A DNA stretch of 64,000 bases from Niallia endozanthoxylica (GCF_008710145.1 NZ_VYKL01000037.1:62001-126000); one strand, 5' to 3'; numbered from the stretch's first letter, positions 26,137 to 35,474 are shown. Made by a program: numbers and translations. Notes: generated by a model from the letters alone, not told the origin.

Positions 26137-28092
26137 GTGACAACATTCAAATATTTGTTTACACCAAAGAAAATTGGATCTACTTGGATAAAAAATCGAA
26201 TTTTAAGTACTGGTCACATGACTTCTTATGTGGAAAATGGAATCCCTACAGACCGCCTAATCGCTTACCATAAAGAAAGAGCAAAAGGAGGAGCAGGATT
26301 AATCATCGTTGAAGCGAATGCTGTCCATCCAACAGCCTTTTTTACAGCGGATACGATTTGTGCGTTTAAAGATGAGGTCATTCCATATTATAAAAAACTA
26401 GCGGAAGCGGTTCATGAGTACGATACGAAAATGTTTGTTCAGCTCTTTCATCCAGGAAGAGAGGTATTCCCTTCAGGAACTTCAGTGGCGGTAGCGCCAT
26501 CCGCTGTTCCGGCAGATCGCTTCCGAATTATTCCAAAGGAGCTCGAGAGGGAAGAGATTAAAGACATCATTAAAGGATATGCAGATACAGCAGTAAGGGT
26601 AAAGACAGGAGGGCTAGATGGTGTAGAAGTCGTCGCTTCTCATGGCTATTTGCCAAGTCAATTTTGGTCGCCGCGCTTGAACTTAAGAAAAGATGAGTAT
26701 GGTGGGCAATCTATTGAAAATCGGTTACGTTTTTTAAAGGAAATTGTGGAAGCTGTTCGTGAGAAGGTCGGGCCAGACTTTGTCGTTGGATTACGTCTTA
26801 GTGTCGATGATTTAGAAGATGAAGGGGCAGAGTATGGAGAAATACAAGAAATTTTGCAGTATATCGATAAACACATTGGAGGCTTTGATTATTTCAATTT
26901 AACCGGTGGGAGTTCGGCAACCTATGCAAGTTCAGCTTTTATCGTTCCTCCTGCTCCAATCCCGCCTGCGCATTTCGCTTCACATGCCGCGAAAATAAGA
27001 AAACAAGTATCTGTGCCTATTTTTGTAGCAGGGCGTATCAATGATCCTGTCATTGCAGAGAATGTTCTCGCAAATGGTCAAGCAGATATGGTTGGTATGA
27101 CACGAGCCATGATTTGCGACCCGCACATGCCTAACAAGGCATTGCGTGGGGAAATGGAACGCATTCGAGTTTGTATCGGTTGTAATCAGGCTTGTATCGG
27201 ACATATGCAGCTAGATATTCCAATTAGCTGCTTACAAAATCCAGTTACAGGACGAGAACTTCAATACGCCGAAATGCCGAAAGCAAAGAAAATGAAGCGT
27301 GTCGTGGTGGTTGGCGGAGGGCCAGCTGGAATGAAGGCGGCAGTTATTGCTGCGGAACGTGGTCATCAAGTGACACTTTTGGAAAAGAGCGATGAATTGG
27401 GTGGACAAGTCAAAATGGCCCGTAAAATTCCTGGAAGAGAGGAGTTTGGGGAACTTGTCTCCAATTTGAAACGTGATTTGGATTACTATCGTGTTCAAGT
27501 TCATTTGAATAAGGAAGTAACAAAAGAAATGGTTCTTGCTATGAAGCCGGATGAAGTCATTATTGCTACAGGTGCCAATCCATATATTCCTCATATGAAA
27601 GGGATAGATTTTCCTCATGTTGTAACAGCCTGGGATATCCTGACACGCAGGAAGGAAGCCGGGAAAAAGGTAGTGGTTGCCGATTGGAAGGGAGATATGA
27701 CAGGGGTTGGAGTTGCTCTATATTTAAAGGAACTGGGCTGTGATGTTGAATTAGTTACTTCTTGTTATCAAGTAGGACACTCTCTTCAGGAAAAGGTCAG
27801 AACATTTGCTTTAACTCAATTGTTCTTAAAGGAGATTGAGATGACTTCACAATATAAGCTTTCGGGAGTCGATACAACCTCAGTTTCTTTTGCGAATATT
27901 TACACGGGTCAAGAACTTCGACGTGATAATATTGATACGGTTGTCCTAGCCTATGGTCTCCTTCAAGAGAATGATCTCTATCATCAGCTAAAAGAATATG
28001 TACCTAATTTACACCGTATTGGGGATAGTCTTATTCCGCGAACAGTGGAAGAAGCTATTCTTGAAGGTTTGGAGCTAGCAGCCAGTCTGTAG
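26137..28092 (+). CDS. OYE-type FMN/[4Fe-4S]/FAD oxidoreductase (DgcA/stachydrine demethylase/TMADH-like)
   Basis: This 651-residue protein combines three parts: an N-terminal Old-Yellow-Enzyme TIM barrel for FMN (about residues 1-340), a Cx2Cx3Cx11C [4Fe-4S] motif in CIGCNQACIG near 348-366, and a C-terminal dinucleotide fold with GGGPAG near 390. This layout is shared by 2,4-dienoyl-CoA reductase, trimethylamine dehydrogenase and the N-demethylases DgcA and StcD. With ETF, DgcB-like subunits and a BCCT importer close by, oxidative N-demethylation is the best reading. A GTG start at 26137 follows AAAGGAGGG. The substrate is not shown by sequence alone. Confidence 0.88.
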   Translation: MTTFKYLFTPKKIGSTWIKNRILSTGHMTSYVENGIPTDRLIAYHKERAKGGAGLIIVEANAVHPTAFFTADTICAFKDEVIPYYKKLAEAVHEYDTKMFVQLFHPGREVFPSGTSVAVAPSAVPADRFRIIPKELEREEIKDIIKGYADTAVRVKTGGLDGVEVVASHGYLPSQFWSPRLNLRKDEYGGQSIENRLRFLKEIVEAVREKVGPDFVVGLRLSVDDLEDEGAEYGEIQEILQYIDKHIGGFDYFNLTGGSSATYASSAFIVPPAPIPPAHFASHAAKIRKQVSVPIFVAGRINDPVIAENVLANGQADMVGMTRAMICDPHMPNKALRGEMERIRVCIGCNQACIGHMQLDIPISCLQNPVTGRELQYAEMPKAKKMKRVVVVGGGPAGMKAAVIAAERGHQVTLLEKSDELGGQVKMARKIPGREEFGELVSNLKRDLDYYRVQVHLNKEVTKEMVLAMKPDEVIIATGANPYIPHMKGIDFPHVVTAWDILTRRKEAGKKVVVADWKGDMTGVGVALYLKELGCDVELVTSCYQVGHSLQEKVRTFALTQLFLKEIEMTSQYKLSGVDTTSVSFANIYTGQELRRDNIDTVVLAYGLLQENDLYHQLKEYVPNLHRIGDSLIPRTVEEAILEGLELAASL

Positions 28093-28329
28093 AGTAATAT
28101 GAAAAGAGTAAATAAGTGGGAGTCAGGATGTAACGAATATTAAATATAGCGTTACTACTGGCTTCTGTTTATTTTTAGCATGGTATCGGGCTACTATTAT
28201 TGCTGGTTCGCCGCTTAGTAAGGAGCAATCATTTCATTAATCTTCTGAGATTCAATTAGTAAGAAATCTTCTTCCTTTCAGATTATAAAGTAAAAAACAA
28301 TCCGACTAATAGAGAGGAGCTAGTAATAG
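28093..28329. other. Intergenic stretch with weak terminator-like hairpin
   Basis: GTAACG and CGTTAC around 28130-28155 form a short stem with T-rich sequence after it (TGTTTATTTTTA), which may end the operon. Nothing else is recognised up to the GTG at 28330. Confidence 0.3.
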
Positions 28330-29061
28330 GTGCACACTACTAAAATGCTGAATTCGAATGACTTTGTATTCAATATTGATGGGAGCAAGGCCTCCTTTGA
28401 TGCTGTATTTCCAGAGTTTAATGAGAAAGATCGGATTGGAATTGTGGTACGAAAGTCTGCGGGAGGTATTGGTGCGAGTGCTTTAATCATGGCTGCTATA
28501 ACGAGGTTCTATGATTTTTATCGTCCACAGCTAGGTAATGAAAGTGGCAAACTGAGAATCTACCCTGATTTTTTTATATTCCACGTGGGAAAGAGCCATA
28601 TGAATCATTACTGGATGGATGTATGGCCTTCTCATAAAGAGGTTATAGTTGAGAACAATCCTGAGCATATATTGGAGGCTATTAATGATCGTGGTATAAC
28701 TCGCTTGCTTGTGGAGGACATTCCATCATCACCAGCGACTTTTTTACGCGAAACAATTAGTAGTGCACAACATCGGCTTGTTAGTGCTCTAGCATATTCA
28801 CCGACAGGTCGAGTTAATCAAGGGGATGTGAGTATTATGAGTTGCGCTGCTGCAGAAGATTGTGTCCTTGCATCATTAGAGATGTCGGAAGAGTTAACAG
28901 AAGAAGTAAGGGAACAATTACGGAAGAGTCGGCATGCCTTATTTTCTAAAGGTCGTGTGATGGAGACATATCGCCGAGTTGAAGTTTCAGACGCTTTACA
29001 TATGCTTACTCAATCACCTAATCTTATTTCTGTTATAGACCGCCAAATGAATATGCCATGA
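28330..29061 (+). CDS. Unrecognised 243-residue protein
   Basis: The GTG at 28330 follows GAGAGGAG and opens a 243-residue soluble protein. It has an N-terminal IGIVVRKSAGGIGASALIM stretch that could form a nucleotide- or phosphate-binding loop. A central His-rich segment (FIFHVGKSHMNHYWMDVWPSHKEV) could bind metal, and an Arg/His-rich helical C-terminus ends DALHML. There is no signal peptide or membrane segment. I do not recognise the family. It is a likely accessory to the demethylation-type operon, 237 bp upstream, or a separate unit; a terminator follows at 29158. Confidence 0.65.
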   Translation: MHTTKMLNSNDFVFNIDGSKASFDAVFPEFNEKDRIGIVVRKSAGGIGASALIMAAITRFYDFYRPQLGNESGKLRIYPDFFIFHVGKSHMNHYWMDVWPSHKEVIVENNPEHILEAINDRGITRLLVEDIPSSPATFLRETISSAQHRLVSALAYSPTGRVNQGDVSIMSCAAAEDCVLASLEMSEELTEEVREQLRKSRHALFSKGRVMETYRRVEVSDALHMLTQSPNLISVIDRQMNMP

Positions 29062-29157
29062 GTAAATCGGACCATCAAAAAACATTAGGGAATGTCATTT
29101 ATAGAATTCGAGGGACACTAGGTAAAAATTGGAAAGTGAAGGTTTTATATGCGAACT

Positions 29158-29209
29158 GACGGCTCAAGGAAATCGTCTTAATACAGACATTTTCTCTGGG
29201 CCGTCTTTT
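29158..29209 (+). terminator. Terminator after the 28330 gene
   Basis: GACGGCTC (29158-29165) pairs with GGGCCGTC (29198-29205), with GTCT/AGAC and AGGAAA/TTTTCT pairing inside, then TTTT. Confidence 0.75.
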
Positions 29210-29360
29210 GTAATGGCTAGAGAAATATTTCCTATTGAGAGCTTAGATTTGCTATAATCCCCAATTCCTTTAATAGATATGGCTATATCCAAGAAAGGTT
29301 CTACTTTTTTGAAGGGACCTTTAGCTAATCAGTAGAGTAGATATTCTTATTAAAAATCAC

Positions 29361-29404
29361 ATTCATAATATGAATTTGTTCATAATCTTATTTTATATTA
29401 TAAT
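29361..29404 (+). promoter_or_regulatory. Dyad and promoter of the TetR gene
   Basis: ATTCATAATATGAAT (29361-29375) is a 15-bp dyad directly before TTGTTC (29376-29381), which is 17 bp from a perfect TATAAT (29399-29404). This would suit autoregulation. The 29062-29586 gap otherwise holds only the terminator above and AT-rich sequence. Confidence 0.4.
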
Positions 29405-29586
29405 ATAAGTGTTAAATATTAGTGAAATTTTTTAATTTTAAAAAGGTAAAAGAAAAAACATCTTATCATTTTCAATATTTAAATTGACCGAATTTTATAA
29501 ATATTATAGGTTTATAAATGGGGAATTATAGGTAAAATAACTATTTATTTAAGACTGTGAAAATTTAGGACAAGGGGGAGATTTTT

Positions 29587-30258
29587 ATGAGTCGTAAAAA
29601 GATACAGATGAATCGTATGTGGAAATATTTTGTGGATGCAACAGCTCAAATAATTGAAGAAGAAGGCGTGGAAAACGTTACAATAAGGAAAATTGCCGAT
29701 ATTGCCGGGTATACTAGTTCAACTATATATAATTATTTTGAAGAACTATCCCATCTGATTTTTTTCGCTTCGATGAGATATCTTAATGAGTATATTAAGG
29801 AACTATCTTTTTACATGACTACAGGAAAAAATACAATAGAAAAATATATATTAAGCTGGGAATGTTTTTGTAAACATTCTTTTAATAATCCACAGATTTA
29901 TAATGCTATTTTTAATGCTGATTTAGGAAGCAAACCAGAAGAACTACTAGCTCGTTATTTCGAAGTTTATCAGGACGATTTAACAGGACTATCTGAAGAA
30001 GTGAAACCTTTAATCTTTGAACATAATATTACGAAAAGAAGTAAAGCGGTTTTGCAAAAAGCTGTGGAAGAAGGTTATCTAGATAATGAAGAGAGTGAAG
30101 ATATTGTTAATATGACTATTTTGATATGGCGTGGAATGCTAACAACTTTTCTAAATAATCGCCGAGATTGTAATCCCGAAGATGCTGCAGCAGAAACGAT
30201 GAGATATGTCCGGAAGATAACAATGAGTGCTTTAAAAAAACCGTTAGAGTTATCTTAA
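29587..30258 (+). CDS. TetR-family regulator
   Basis: This 223-residue protein has an N-terminal HTH (VTIRKIADIAGYTSSTIYNYF, about residues 31-51) in the usual TetR setting. An all-helical ligand-binding domain with no close identity I can name follows. It is preceded by AAGGGGGAG. The likely regulated units are its own gene, the MBL hydrolase after it, or the demethylation-type operon before it; the sequence alone does not decide. A strong terminator follows. Confidence 0.88.
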   Translation: MSRKKIQMNRMWKYFVDATAQIIEEEGVENVTIRKIADIAGYTSSTIYNYFEELSHLIFFASMRYLNEYIKELSFYMTTGKNTIEKYILSWECFCKHSFNNPQIYNAIFNADLGSKPEELLARYFEVYQDDLTGLSEEVKPLIFEHNITKRSKAVLQKAVEEGYLDNEESEDIVNMTILIWRGMLTTFLNNRRDCNPEDAAAETMRYVRKITMSALKKPLELS

Positions 30259-30314
30259 TCGTTAACTTATTTTGTTAAGTTAGAAAGCGAGAAAACAGCA
30301 AGAAGGAATGCAGG

Positions 30315-30336
30315 AGCAGGGTTAACCCTGCTTTTT
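30315..30336 (+). terminator. Terminator after TetR gene
   Basis: AGCAGGG, loop TTAA, CCCTGCT, then TTTT (30315-30336). Confidence 0.88.
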
Positions 30337-30457
30337 CATGTAGGGGATATTTAGGTAGAATGATTTCTATCCACGCAAGTTGATGGTATGCTCGGATAGC
30401 ATATGCTAAAATCATTATCAGAAGATTCATAAATCCGGTAAAAGGAAGCAATGTCTA

Positions 30458-31429
30458 ATGAATAAATGTTTAGAAAATCTTAATCAATTATCGATGGTAA
30501 CAAAAATTACAGAAGATATCTATTTGGTATCCTTACCTGTTCCTTTTGGAATGGTGCAAGTAAATTGCTATTTACTGCGGGGAGAAAAAGGTTTCACAGT
30601 AGTTGATACCGGTATGTATTCAAAAGAATCAATGAATATTTGGGATAAAATTGTGGAAACGGGAGTAACCTTTGAAAAGATTGTTTTGACTCATTATCAT
30701 ATTGACCATTTAGGACTTGCCAGATGGTTTCAAGAGAAGTATAAAGTACCTGTTTATATTTCTAAGCTCGGGTACCGAGAAATGAAAAAACGGCAAAAAG
30801 ACGATTATGCGGATTATGTTATTAGCTTATTTAAGCAGCATGGCTGCTTGGAGTATTCAAAACCTGAAACAAAATTTGATTCATACATTTATAATTTTGA
30901 ACCGGATGGCCTATTTGAAGATGGTGAGCAGATTAAGTTGGGTGATGAAATATATGAAGCTCTATGGACGCCTGGCCACTCTGCCGATCATTTTTGTTTT
31001 TACCATCACGGGAAACAGATGATGATTGTTGGTGATCTTATATTGAATAAGATATCTCCGATTGTGTTAATTGAGTCCCATCATGATGTCAATCCTCTAA
31101 AGGAGTATTTTGCTTCTTTTGAAAGAGTGAAGAAGCATCCTGTTTCTATTGCACTGCCTGGTCATGGGAATATCATTGAAAATGTAAATAAACGAATGGA
31201 AGAAATTAGGTCTGGACATCATCACCGTTTGGAGGAAATGGTTCATGCCGTAAAGGATGAGAAGAAAACCTCTTTCACCGTTACCCAGGAGATTTATGCC
31301 AAGGGAAAGGCATTGAAAGGGCCTCCTCAATTAATGGCTACTATTACACGATTCATTTACCTAGAGTCCATTGGAAAGGTAAAGTCCGAGGAAATAAATG
31401 GGAATATATATTACAGAGCGGCGGAATAG
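30458..31429 (+). CDS. Metallo-beta-lactamase-fold hydrolase
   Basis: This 323-residue MBL protein has the zinc motif His79-x-His81-x-Asp83-His84 (THYHIDH). Further ligands lie in PGHSADH, GDLIL and LPGHG. The C-terminal tail of about 80 residues resembles the winged-helix cap of LACTB2/hydroxyacyl-thioester-type hydrolases. Activities in this group include thioester, lactone and RNA cleavage; the substrate cannot be read. It stands between two regulators. The ATG at 30458 follows AAAGGAAG at a slightly long distance. Confidence 0.85.
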   Translation: MNKCLENLNQLSMVTKITEDIYLVSLPVPFGMVQVNCYLLRGEKGFTVVDTGMYSKESMNIWDKIVETGVTFEKIVLTHYHIDHLGLARWFQEKYKVPVYISKLGYREMKKRQKDDYADYVISLFKQHGCLEYSKPETKFDSYIYNFEPDGLFEDGEQIKLGDEIYEALWTPGHSADHFCFYHHGKQMMIVGDLILNKISPIVLIESHHDVNPLKEYFASFERVKKHPVSIALPGHGNIIENVNKRMEEIRSGHHHRLEEMVHAVKDEKKTSFTVTQEIYAKGKALKGPPQLMATITRFIYLESIGKVKSEEINGNIYYRAAE

Positions 31430-31433
31430 AGTC

Positions 31434-31487
31434 TAAAAAAGGAATTCATCGCTTTTTTTGACATAAGGTGATGAATTCCTTTTTTTA
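31434..31487. terminator. Bidirectional terminator
   Basis: AAAAAAGGAATTCATC and GATGAATTCCTTTTTTT form a long stem between the MBL gene and the convergent MocR gene. Confidence 0.85.
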
Positions 31488-31500
31488 GATCATTGTCTGT

Positions 31501-32928
31501 CTAAATCAGGATATTTGCTAATCTTTTAATTCCCTCAATAATTCTTGTAGATTCAAGATGGGCAAAGCCAAGCAGCAACCCTTTCCGAGAGCTTTCCAAG
31601 CAATAAGGGCTGAGCGGGAAAACACCCACACCTGCTTTTAAAGCAGCGTTGACTGCCTCGTATTCATCAAATTGGTCATGACTTTCCAATAATACATGGA
31701 GTCCTGATTCTGTTCCAAGAATATGAAATTTCTCAGCTAAACCGGAAGCCGTTAAGGTCTGAATAATATGGCGATGACGTTTATGATAGATCGAGCGCAT
31801 TCTTCTGACATGCTTTAAAAGGTCACCCGTTTCGAAAAATTGCCCCAGTGCAAGCTGCTCCATAACAGGTAAGTGACGACAAACAAACTCCTGTACTTTC
31901 GCCATTCGAGCAATAGCTTCCTCTGGTCCAATGACCGCAGCTAAACGTATTCCTGGAGCGAGCAGCTTTGTGAAGCTTAATAAATATAAAATATTTGTTG
32001 GTAATTGTGAATATAAGCTTGGGATAGGACCGCCCCGATAGCGGAATTCTCCGTCATAGTCATCTTCAATAATCCATGTTTGATTTTGTTGAGCAAACTG
32101 AATCAATTCTTGTCTGCGGTTCGCCGTCATCAACACACCGCTTGGAAATTGGTGTGAGGGCGTTGTAAAAATCATTTTTGTATGAGGTGAGATTTCTCCT
32201 ACACATATTCCTTGATTATCAATGGGAATAGGTTCAATCTGCATATTACGGTAGCGCATCGATGTCCAGGCAACCGGGAATCCTGGATCTTCAACAGAAA
32301 CTAAATCACCTTCCTGTAAGAGAGCTTGAGCAATAATATCCATTGTCTGCCTTGCTCCTAAGGTGAGAAGAATTTGATTGGGCTGAACATGAATGCCTCT
32401 TTCAATGGCTAAATAGCGGCTGATTTGTTCCCGAACAGAATACAAGCCGTAAGAAGAGCTGTAGCCCCAGTCAAAAACATTTTCCTCCCTCATCGCTGTA
32501 TTGGAAGCACGCCTCCATAGCTTTTGAAAGATTGGATCAATATAAGGCACATGCAGACGAAAATCGATTTCGGCTTTTTCCTCTTGAGCTACTTCAGGCC
32601 AGTGGTCTACACCCTCTGTTTTTTCCTCAAGAAAAGGTTTTGACGGAATGGCTGGAACAGTATGTTCAGTAGATTCATCCTTGTCAGGCATAATATCACA
32701 CACGCGGGTTCCGCCTCGTCGAGAGGTTATAACATATCCGCGCGATTGCAGCTCCTCATAGGCAATCTGCACACTTGACCTGGAAATCGAAAGCTCCTGT
32801 GCCAGCTGCCGCGTAGGAACGAGCGGATCCCCCGGTGAAAGCTGTCCATTTGTTATATATTCAATCACTTGATCCACAATCTGTAACCAAAGTGTTCTCT
32901 TATCCTTCTTATCGAGTTTAATATACAT
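31501..32928 (-). CDS. MocR/PdxR-type regulator (GntR HTH + aminotransferase domain)
   Basis: This protein of about 475 residues has an N-terminal GntR winged helix. Its parts are TLWLQIVDQVIEYITNGQLSPG and LAQELSISRSSVQIAYEELQSRGYV, followed by SRRGGTRV. A PLP-binding class I aminotransferase domain comes next, with LSFTKLLAPGIRLA holding the Schiff-base lysine. Family members include PdxR (activator of pdxST), GabR and EnuR. pdxST lies 18 kb away and ectoine genes 22 kb away, so any of these roles is possible. The ATG at 32928 fits the family's usual MYIKLD-type start better than the ATG at 32976. Confidence 0.9.
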   Translation of the reverse strand: MYIKLDKKDKRTLWLQIVDQVIEYITNGQLSPGDPLVPTRQLAQELSISRSSVQIAYEELQSRGYVITSRRGGTRVCDIMPDKDESTEHTVPAIPSKPFLEEKTEGVDHWPEVAQEEKAEIDFRLHVPYIDPIFQKLWRRASNTAMREENVFDWGYSSSYGLYSVREQISRYLAIERGIHVQPNQILLTLGARQTMDIIAQALLQEGDLVSVEDPGFPVAWTSMRYRNMQIEPIPIDNQGICVGEISPHTKMIFTTPSHQFPSGVLMTANRRQELIQFAQQNQTWIIEDDYDGEFRYRGGPIPSLYSQLPTNILYLLSFTKLLAPGIRLAAVIGPEEAIARMAKVQEFVCRHLPVMEQLALGQFFETGDLLKHVRRMRSIYHKRHRHIIQTLTASGLAEKFHILGTESGLHVLLESHDQFDEYEAVNAALKAGVGVFPLSPYCLESSRKGLLLGFAHLESTRIIEGIKRLANILI

Positions 32929-33008
32929 GAATATCCAAACCCCCAACCTATTAATATGGATTGTTAGTATTATCATAGAATAGTTTAATAGATAAATCCA
33001 TAAAAATT

Positions 33009-33060
33009 GGTGTCAGGCACCGTGCCCCAGTTGGTTGAGAAAAACTGGGTCACGGTGCCT
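33009..33060. repeat. REP-like repeat with GGTGTCAGGCACC core and hairpin
   Basis: GGTGTCAGGCACC (33009-33021) begins a hairpin in which 33015-33032 pairs with 33043-33060 with one mismatch. The same 13-mer recurs at 53745-53757, and a degenerate form at 22103. Confidence 0.65.
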
Positions 33061-33106
33061 TTCTTGTGTGGGACAAAGGACCTGTCCCTATGGCTCACCT
33101 TTTCTT

Positions 33107-33305
33107 GTGTGCCAGGCATGGCAACTATCTTGGTGGTGAAAGTCCACTGTGGGGGTACACATCGGCCAACCACTAAGGAAGCGCAAGGTACTTATCGTGA
33201 GGTAGGGGCTGGAGGAATCGTGGAATAAAATCTTGGCTCGCCGTACAGAAATCTGATATTAAGGCTTTATAAAGGGATGAGACTCCAAGACAAGTCAAAG
33301 TCCAA
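33107..33305 (+). mobile_element. Truncated group II intron 5' RNA domain (relic)
   Basis: From GTGTG at 33107, which fits the GUGYG 5' splice-site rule, the sequence follows group II intron domain I wording. GGTGGTGAAAGTCCAC is followed by CGCAAGG, ATCGTGAGGT, CTGGAGGAA, CAGAAATCTGAT and a final GGATGAGACTCC segment. No reverse transcriptase/maturase frame and no domain V/VI are present, so it is a dead fragment. The small frame that can be read through it (33007-33228) is not a gene. The rest of 33306-33670 is AT-rich with no feature I recognise. Confidence 0.6.
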
Positions 33306-33670
33306 AAGATGTGCGTAACTTTATAGAAACACCAAGTAAAAATATTGCTATTGTCACAACTAATCCCAATATATCTATCCGGTAAATTATAGAGATGTTT
33401 AAGAACCAGCAGCTTAACTATTCTAGGGATTATGTAAAAGAGATATATAAGTTTTCAGAAATATATATATATCAACTACTTTAGTGAGCGTACACGAAAT
33501 GATATAATAAGTATTTATTAGAGCTGGATACATATGGTGAAGGAAATGATCTCAGCATCATCTTGATGTAGTAGAAGCATTTTTTTTGTAATGAATCCAA
33601 TAAATGCGATGGCAGCCATTTTATTGTGGTAATAGAACTTATATTTAATATCATATATGGGGGTTTACAA

Positions 33671-35419
33671 GTGGATAATACAAATTATAGATGGAGCAAC
33701 AAACAAATCAGAAATCATGTACAGGTACTTAATGAAGATAAAAAACCTCATATTATTCTAAAAAACGCAACCTATTTAAATACTTATCTACATCAATGGT
33801 TAGTTGCGAATATTTGGATATATGAAGATCGTATTGTGTATGTAGGGGAGAATCTTCCTGAGAATTCAAATGAATATGAAGAGATTGATTGTCAGGGACA
33901 ATATTTAGTCCCTGGATATATTGAACCGCATGCCCACCCAGATCAGCTATATAACCCTCTTACATTAGCAAAACATGCGGGGCAATTCGGCACAACGACT
34001 TTAATTAATGATAACTTAACCATTTTCCTTGAGCTCCCTATCAAAGCAGCATTTGAATTATTAAATGAATTTAAAAACATTCCATCAAGTATGTACTGGT
34101 GGTGTCGTTTTGACGGACAAACTGAGCTGGAAAGTAATCATAATATTTTTAATAATGAAGATGTAATTTCTTGGCTCAAACATGAATCAGTACTGCAAGC
34201 TGGAGAGCTAACAGGGTGGCCGAAATTATTAAATGGCGATAACCAAATGCTATCCTGGGTACAAGAGACAAAGAGGTTAAATAAAAAAGTAGAAGGGCAT
34301 TTTCCAGGAGCCTCTGAACGTACTTTAGCAAAATTAATGTTAATGGGCGCGGATTGTGATCATGAAGCAATGACGGGTCAGGAAGCACTTACACGTTTAA
34401 TGCAGGGTTATACTGTATCTCTTAGGCATTCATCTATTCGACCTGATTTAGACATTCTTATAAAAGAGTTAATAGAGTTAGGTGTCCAAAAATTTGATCG
34501 ATTTTTCTTTACTACCGACGGTTCACATCCTTTTTTTTATGAAAATGGAATGACGGATGAACTGATAAAAATGGCCATTAATTATGGAATACCATTAATT
34601 GATGCTTACAATATGGCAAGTTATAATATTGCCCGTTACTATAATATGGAACATTTACATGGATCCATTGCTACAGGGAGAATAGCTAATATTAATTTTT
34701 TGGAGAGCAAAAATAACCCAACGCCTATCAGTGTATTAGCAAAAGGTAAGTGGATTAAGCAAGATGGCATTGATACTAACGAGTTTTCATCCCTCAATTG
34801 GGGAAAGTATCAAATGTCCCCCCTTCATTTAAAATGGACTTTACTTGAAGATGATTTGATATTTTCGACCTCAAATGGAATTCATTTAATAAATAATGTA
34901 ATTACCAAACCGTATGAAAGTAGTATCGATTTGGATAGTGAGGAATTATCGCTTGAACATGACGAATCTTTTCTTATGATGGTTGATCGAAATGGATCTT
35001 GGAGAATAAATACGTTACTGAAAGGGTTTGCTCAATATTTGGGTGGATTTGCAAGTTCCTATTCTGGTACGGGAGATATATTAATTATAGGTAAAAGAAA
35101 AACAGATATGTTAATTGCTTTTGAAAGAATGAAAGCAATCGGTGGCGGCATGGTTTTGGCAGAAGAAAATCATATACTACACGAAATTTCGTTACCTTTA
35201 ACGGGGATTATGTCTAATCTTGATATGAGCTCTTTGATTAAACAGGAGAAAAAAATGATAGAGTTACTAAAAGAAAGAGGCTATAAGTATAACGACCCTG
35301 CCTTTTCCTTATTATTCTTCTCTGCCACTCATTTACCATATATTAGATTAACCCCAAGTGGTTTATATGATGTGAAAAACAAGGAGGTTTTGGTTTCTCC
35401 AATAAAAAGGGGCAAGTAA
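33671..35419 (+). CDS. Adenine deaminase-family amidohydrolase (YerA-like)
   Basis: This protein of about 582 residues, the length of B. subtilis AdeC/YerA, has an N-terminal beta-sandwich, a barrel with metal motif EPHAHPDQLYNP and later EGHFPGASE, CDHEA and TTDGSHPFF. The adenine-deaminase C-terminal domain (GGGMVLAEENHILHEI-LPLTGIMS) follows. The N-terminus YRWSNKQIRNH and the WWCRFDGQTELE segment point to the YerA subgroup, whose substrate is not settled. The GTG at 33671 follows GGGGG; the earlier GTG at 33626 has no site. It is a single-gene unit closed by a terminator. Confidence 0.85.
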   Translation: MDNTNYRWSNKQIRNHVQVLNEDKKPHIILKNATYLNTYLHQWLVANIWIYEDRIVYVGENLPENSNEYEEIDCQGQYLVPGYIEPHAHPDQLYNPLTLAKHAGQFGTTTLINDNLTIFLELPIKAAFELLNEFKNIPSSMYWWCRFDGQTELESNHNIFNNEDVISWLKHESVLQAGELTGWPKLLNGDNQMLSWVQETKRLNKKVEGHFPGASERTLAKLMLMGADCDHEAMTGQEALTRLMQGYTVSLRHSSIRPDLDILIKELIELGVQKFDRFFFTTDGSHPFFYENGMTDELIKMAINYGIPLIDAYNMASYNIARYYNMEHLHGSIATGRIANINFLESKNNPTPISVLAKGKWIKQDGIDTNEFSSLNWGKYQMSPLHLKWTLLEDDLIFSTSNGIHLINNVITKPYESSIDLDSEELSLEHDESFLMMVDRNGSWRINTLLKGFAQYLGGFASSYSGTGDILIIGKRKTDMLIAFERMKAIGGGMVLAEENHILHEISLPLTGIMSNLDMSSLIKQEKKMIELLKERGYKYNDPAFSLLFFSATHLPYIRLTPSGLYDVKNKEVLVSPIKRGK

Positions 35420-35474
35420 CAGTTTAAGAGGAAAATGAATAGACAGACCAGAGAAAAAAAATAAAATTCAAAGG

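Noticed and set aside
33007-33228. 73-residue open frame in the REP/intron region
   Set aside because: It reads through a hairpin and group II intron RNA wording; no coding signature.
33465-33475. Short AT dinucleotide run (ATATATATATA)
   Set aside because: Too short and common in AT-rich spacers to count as a repeat feature.
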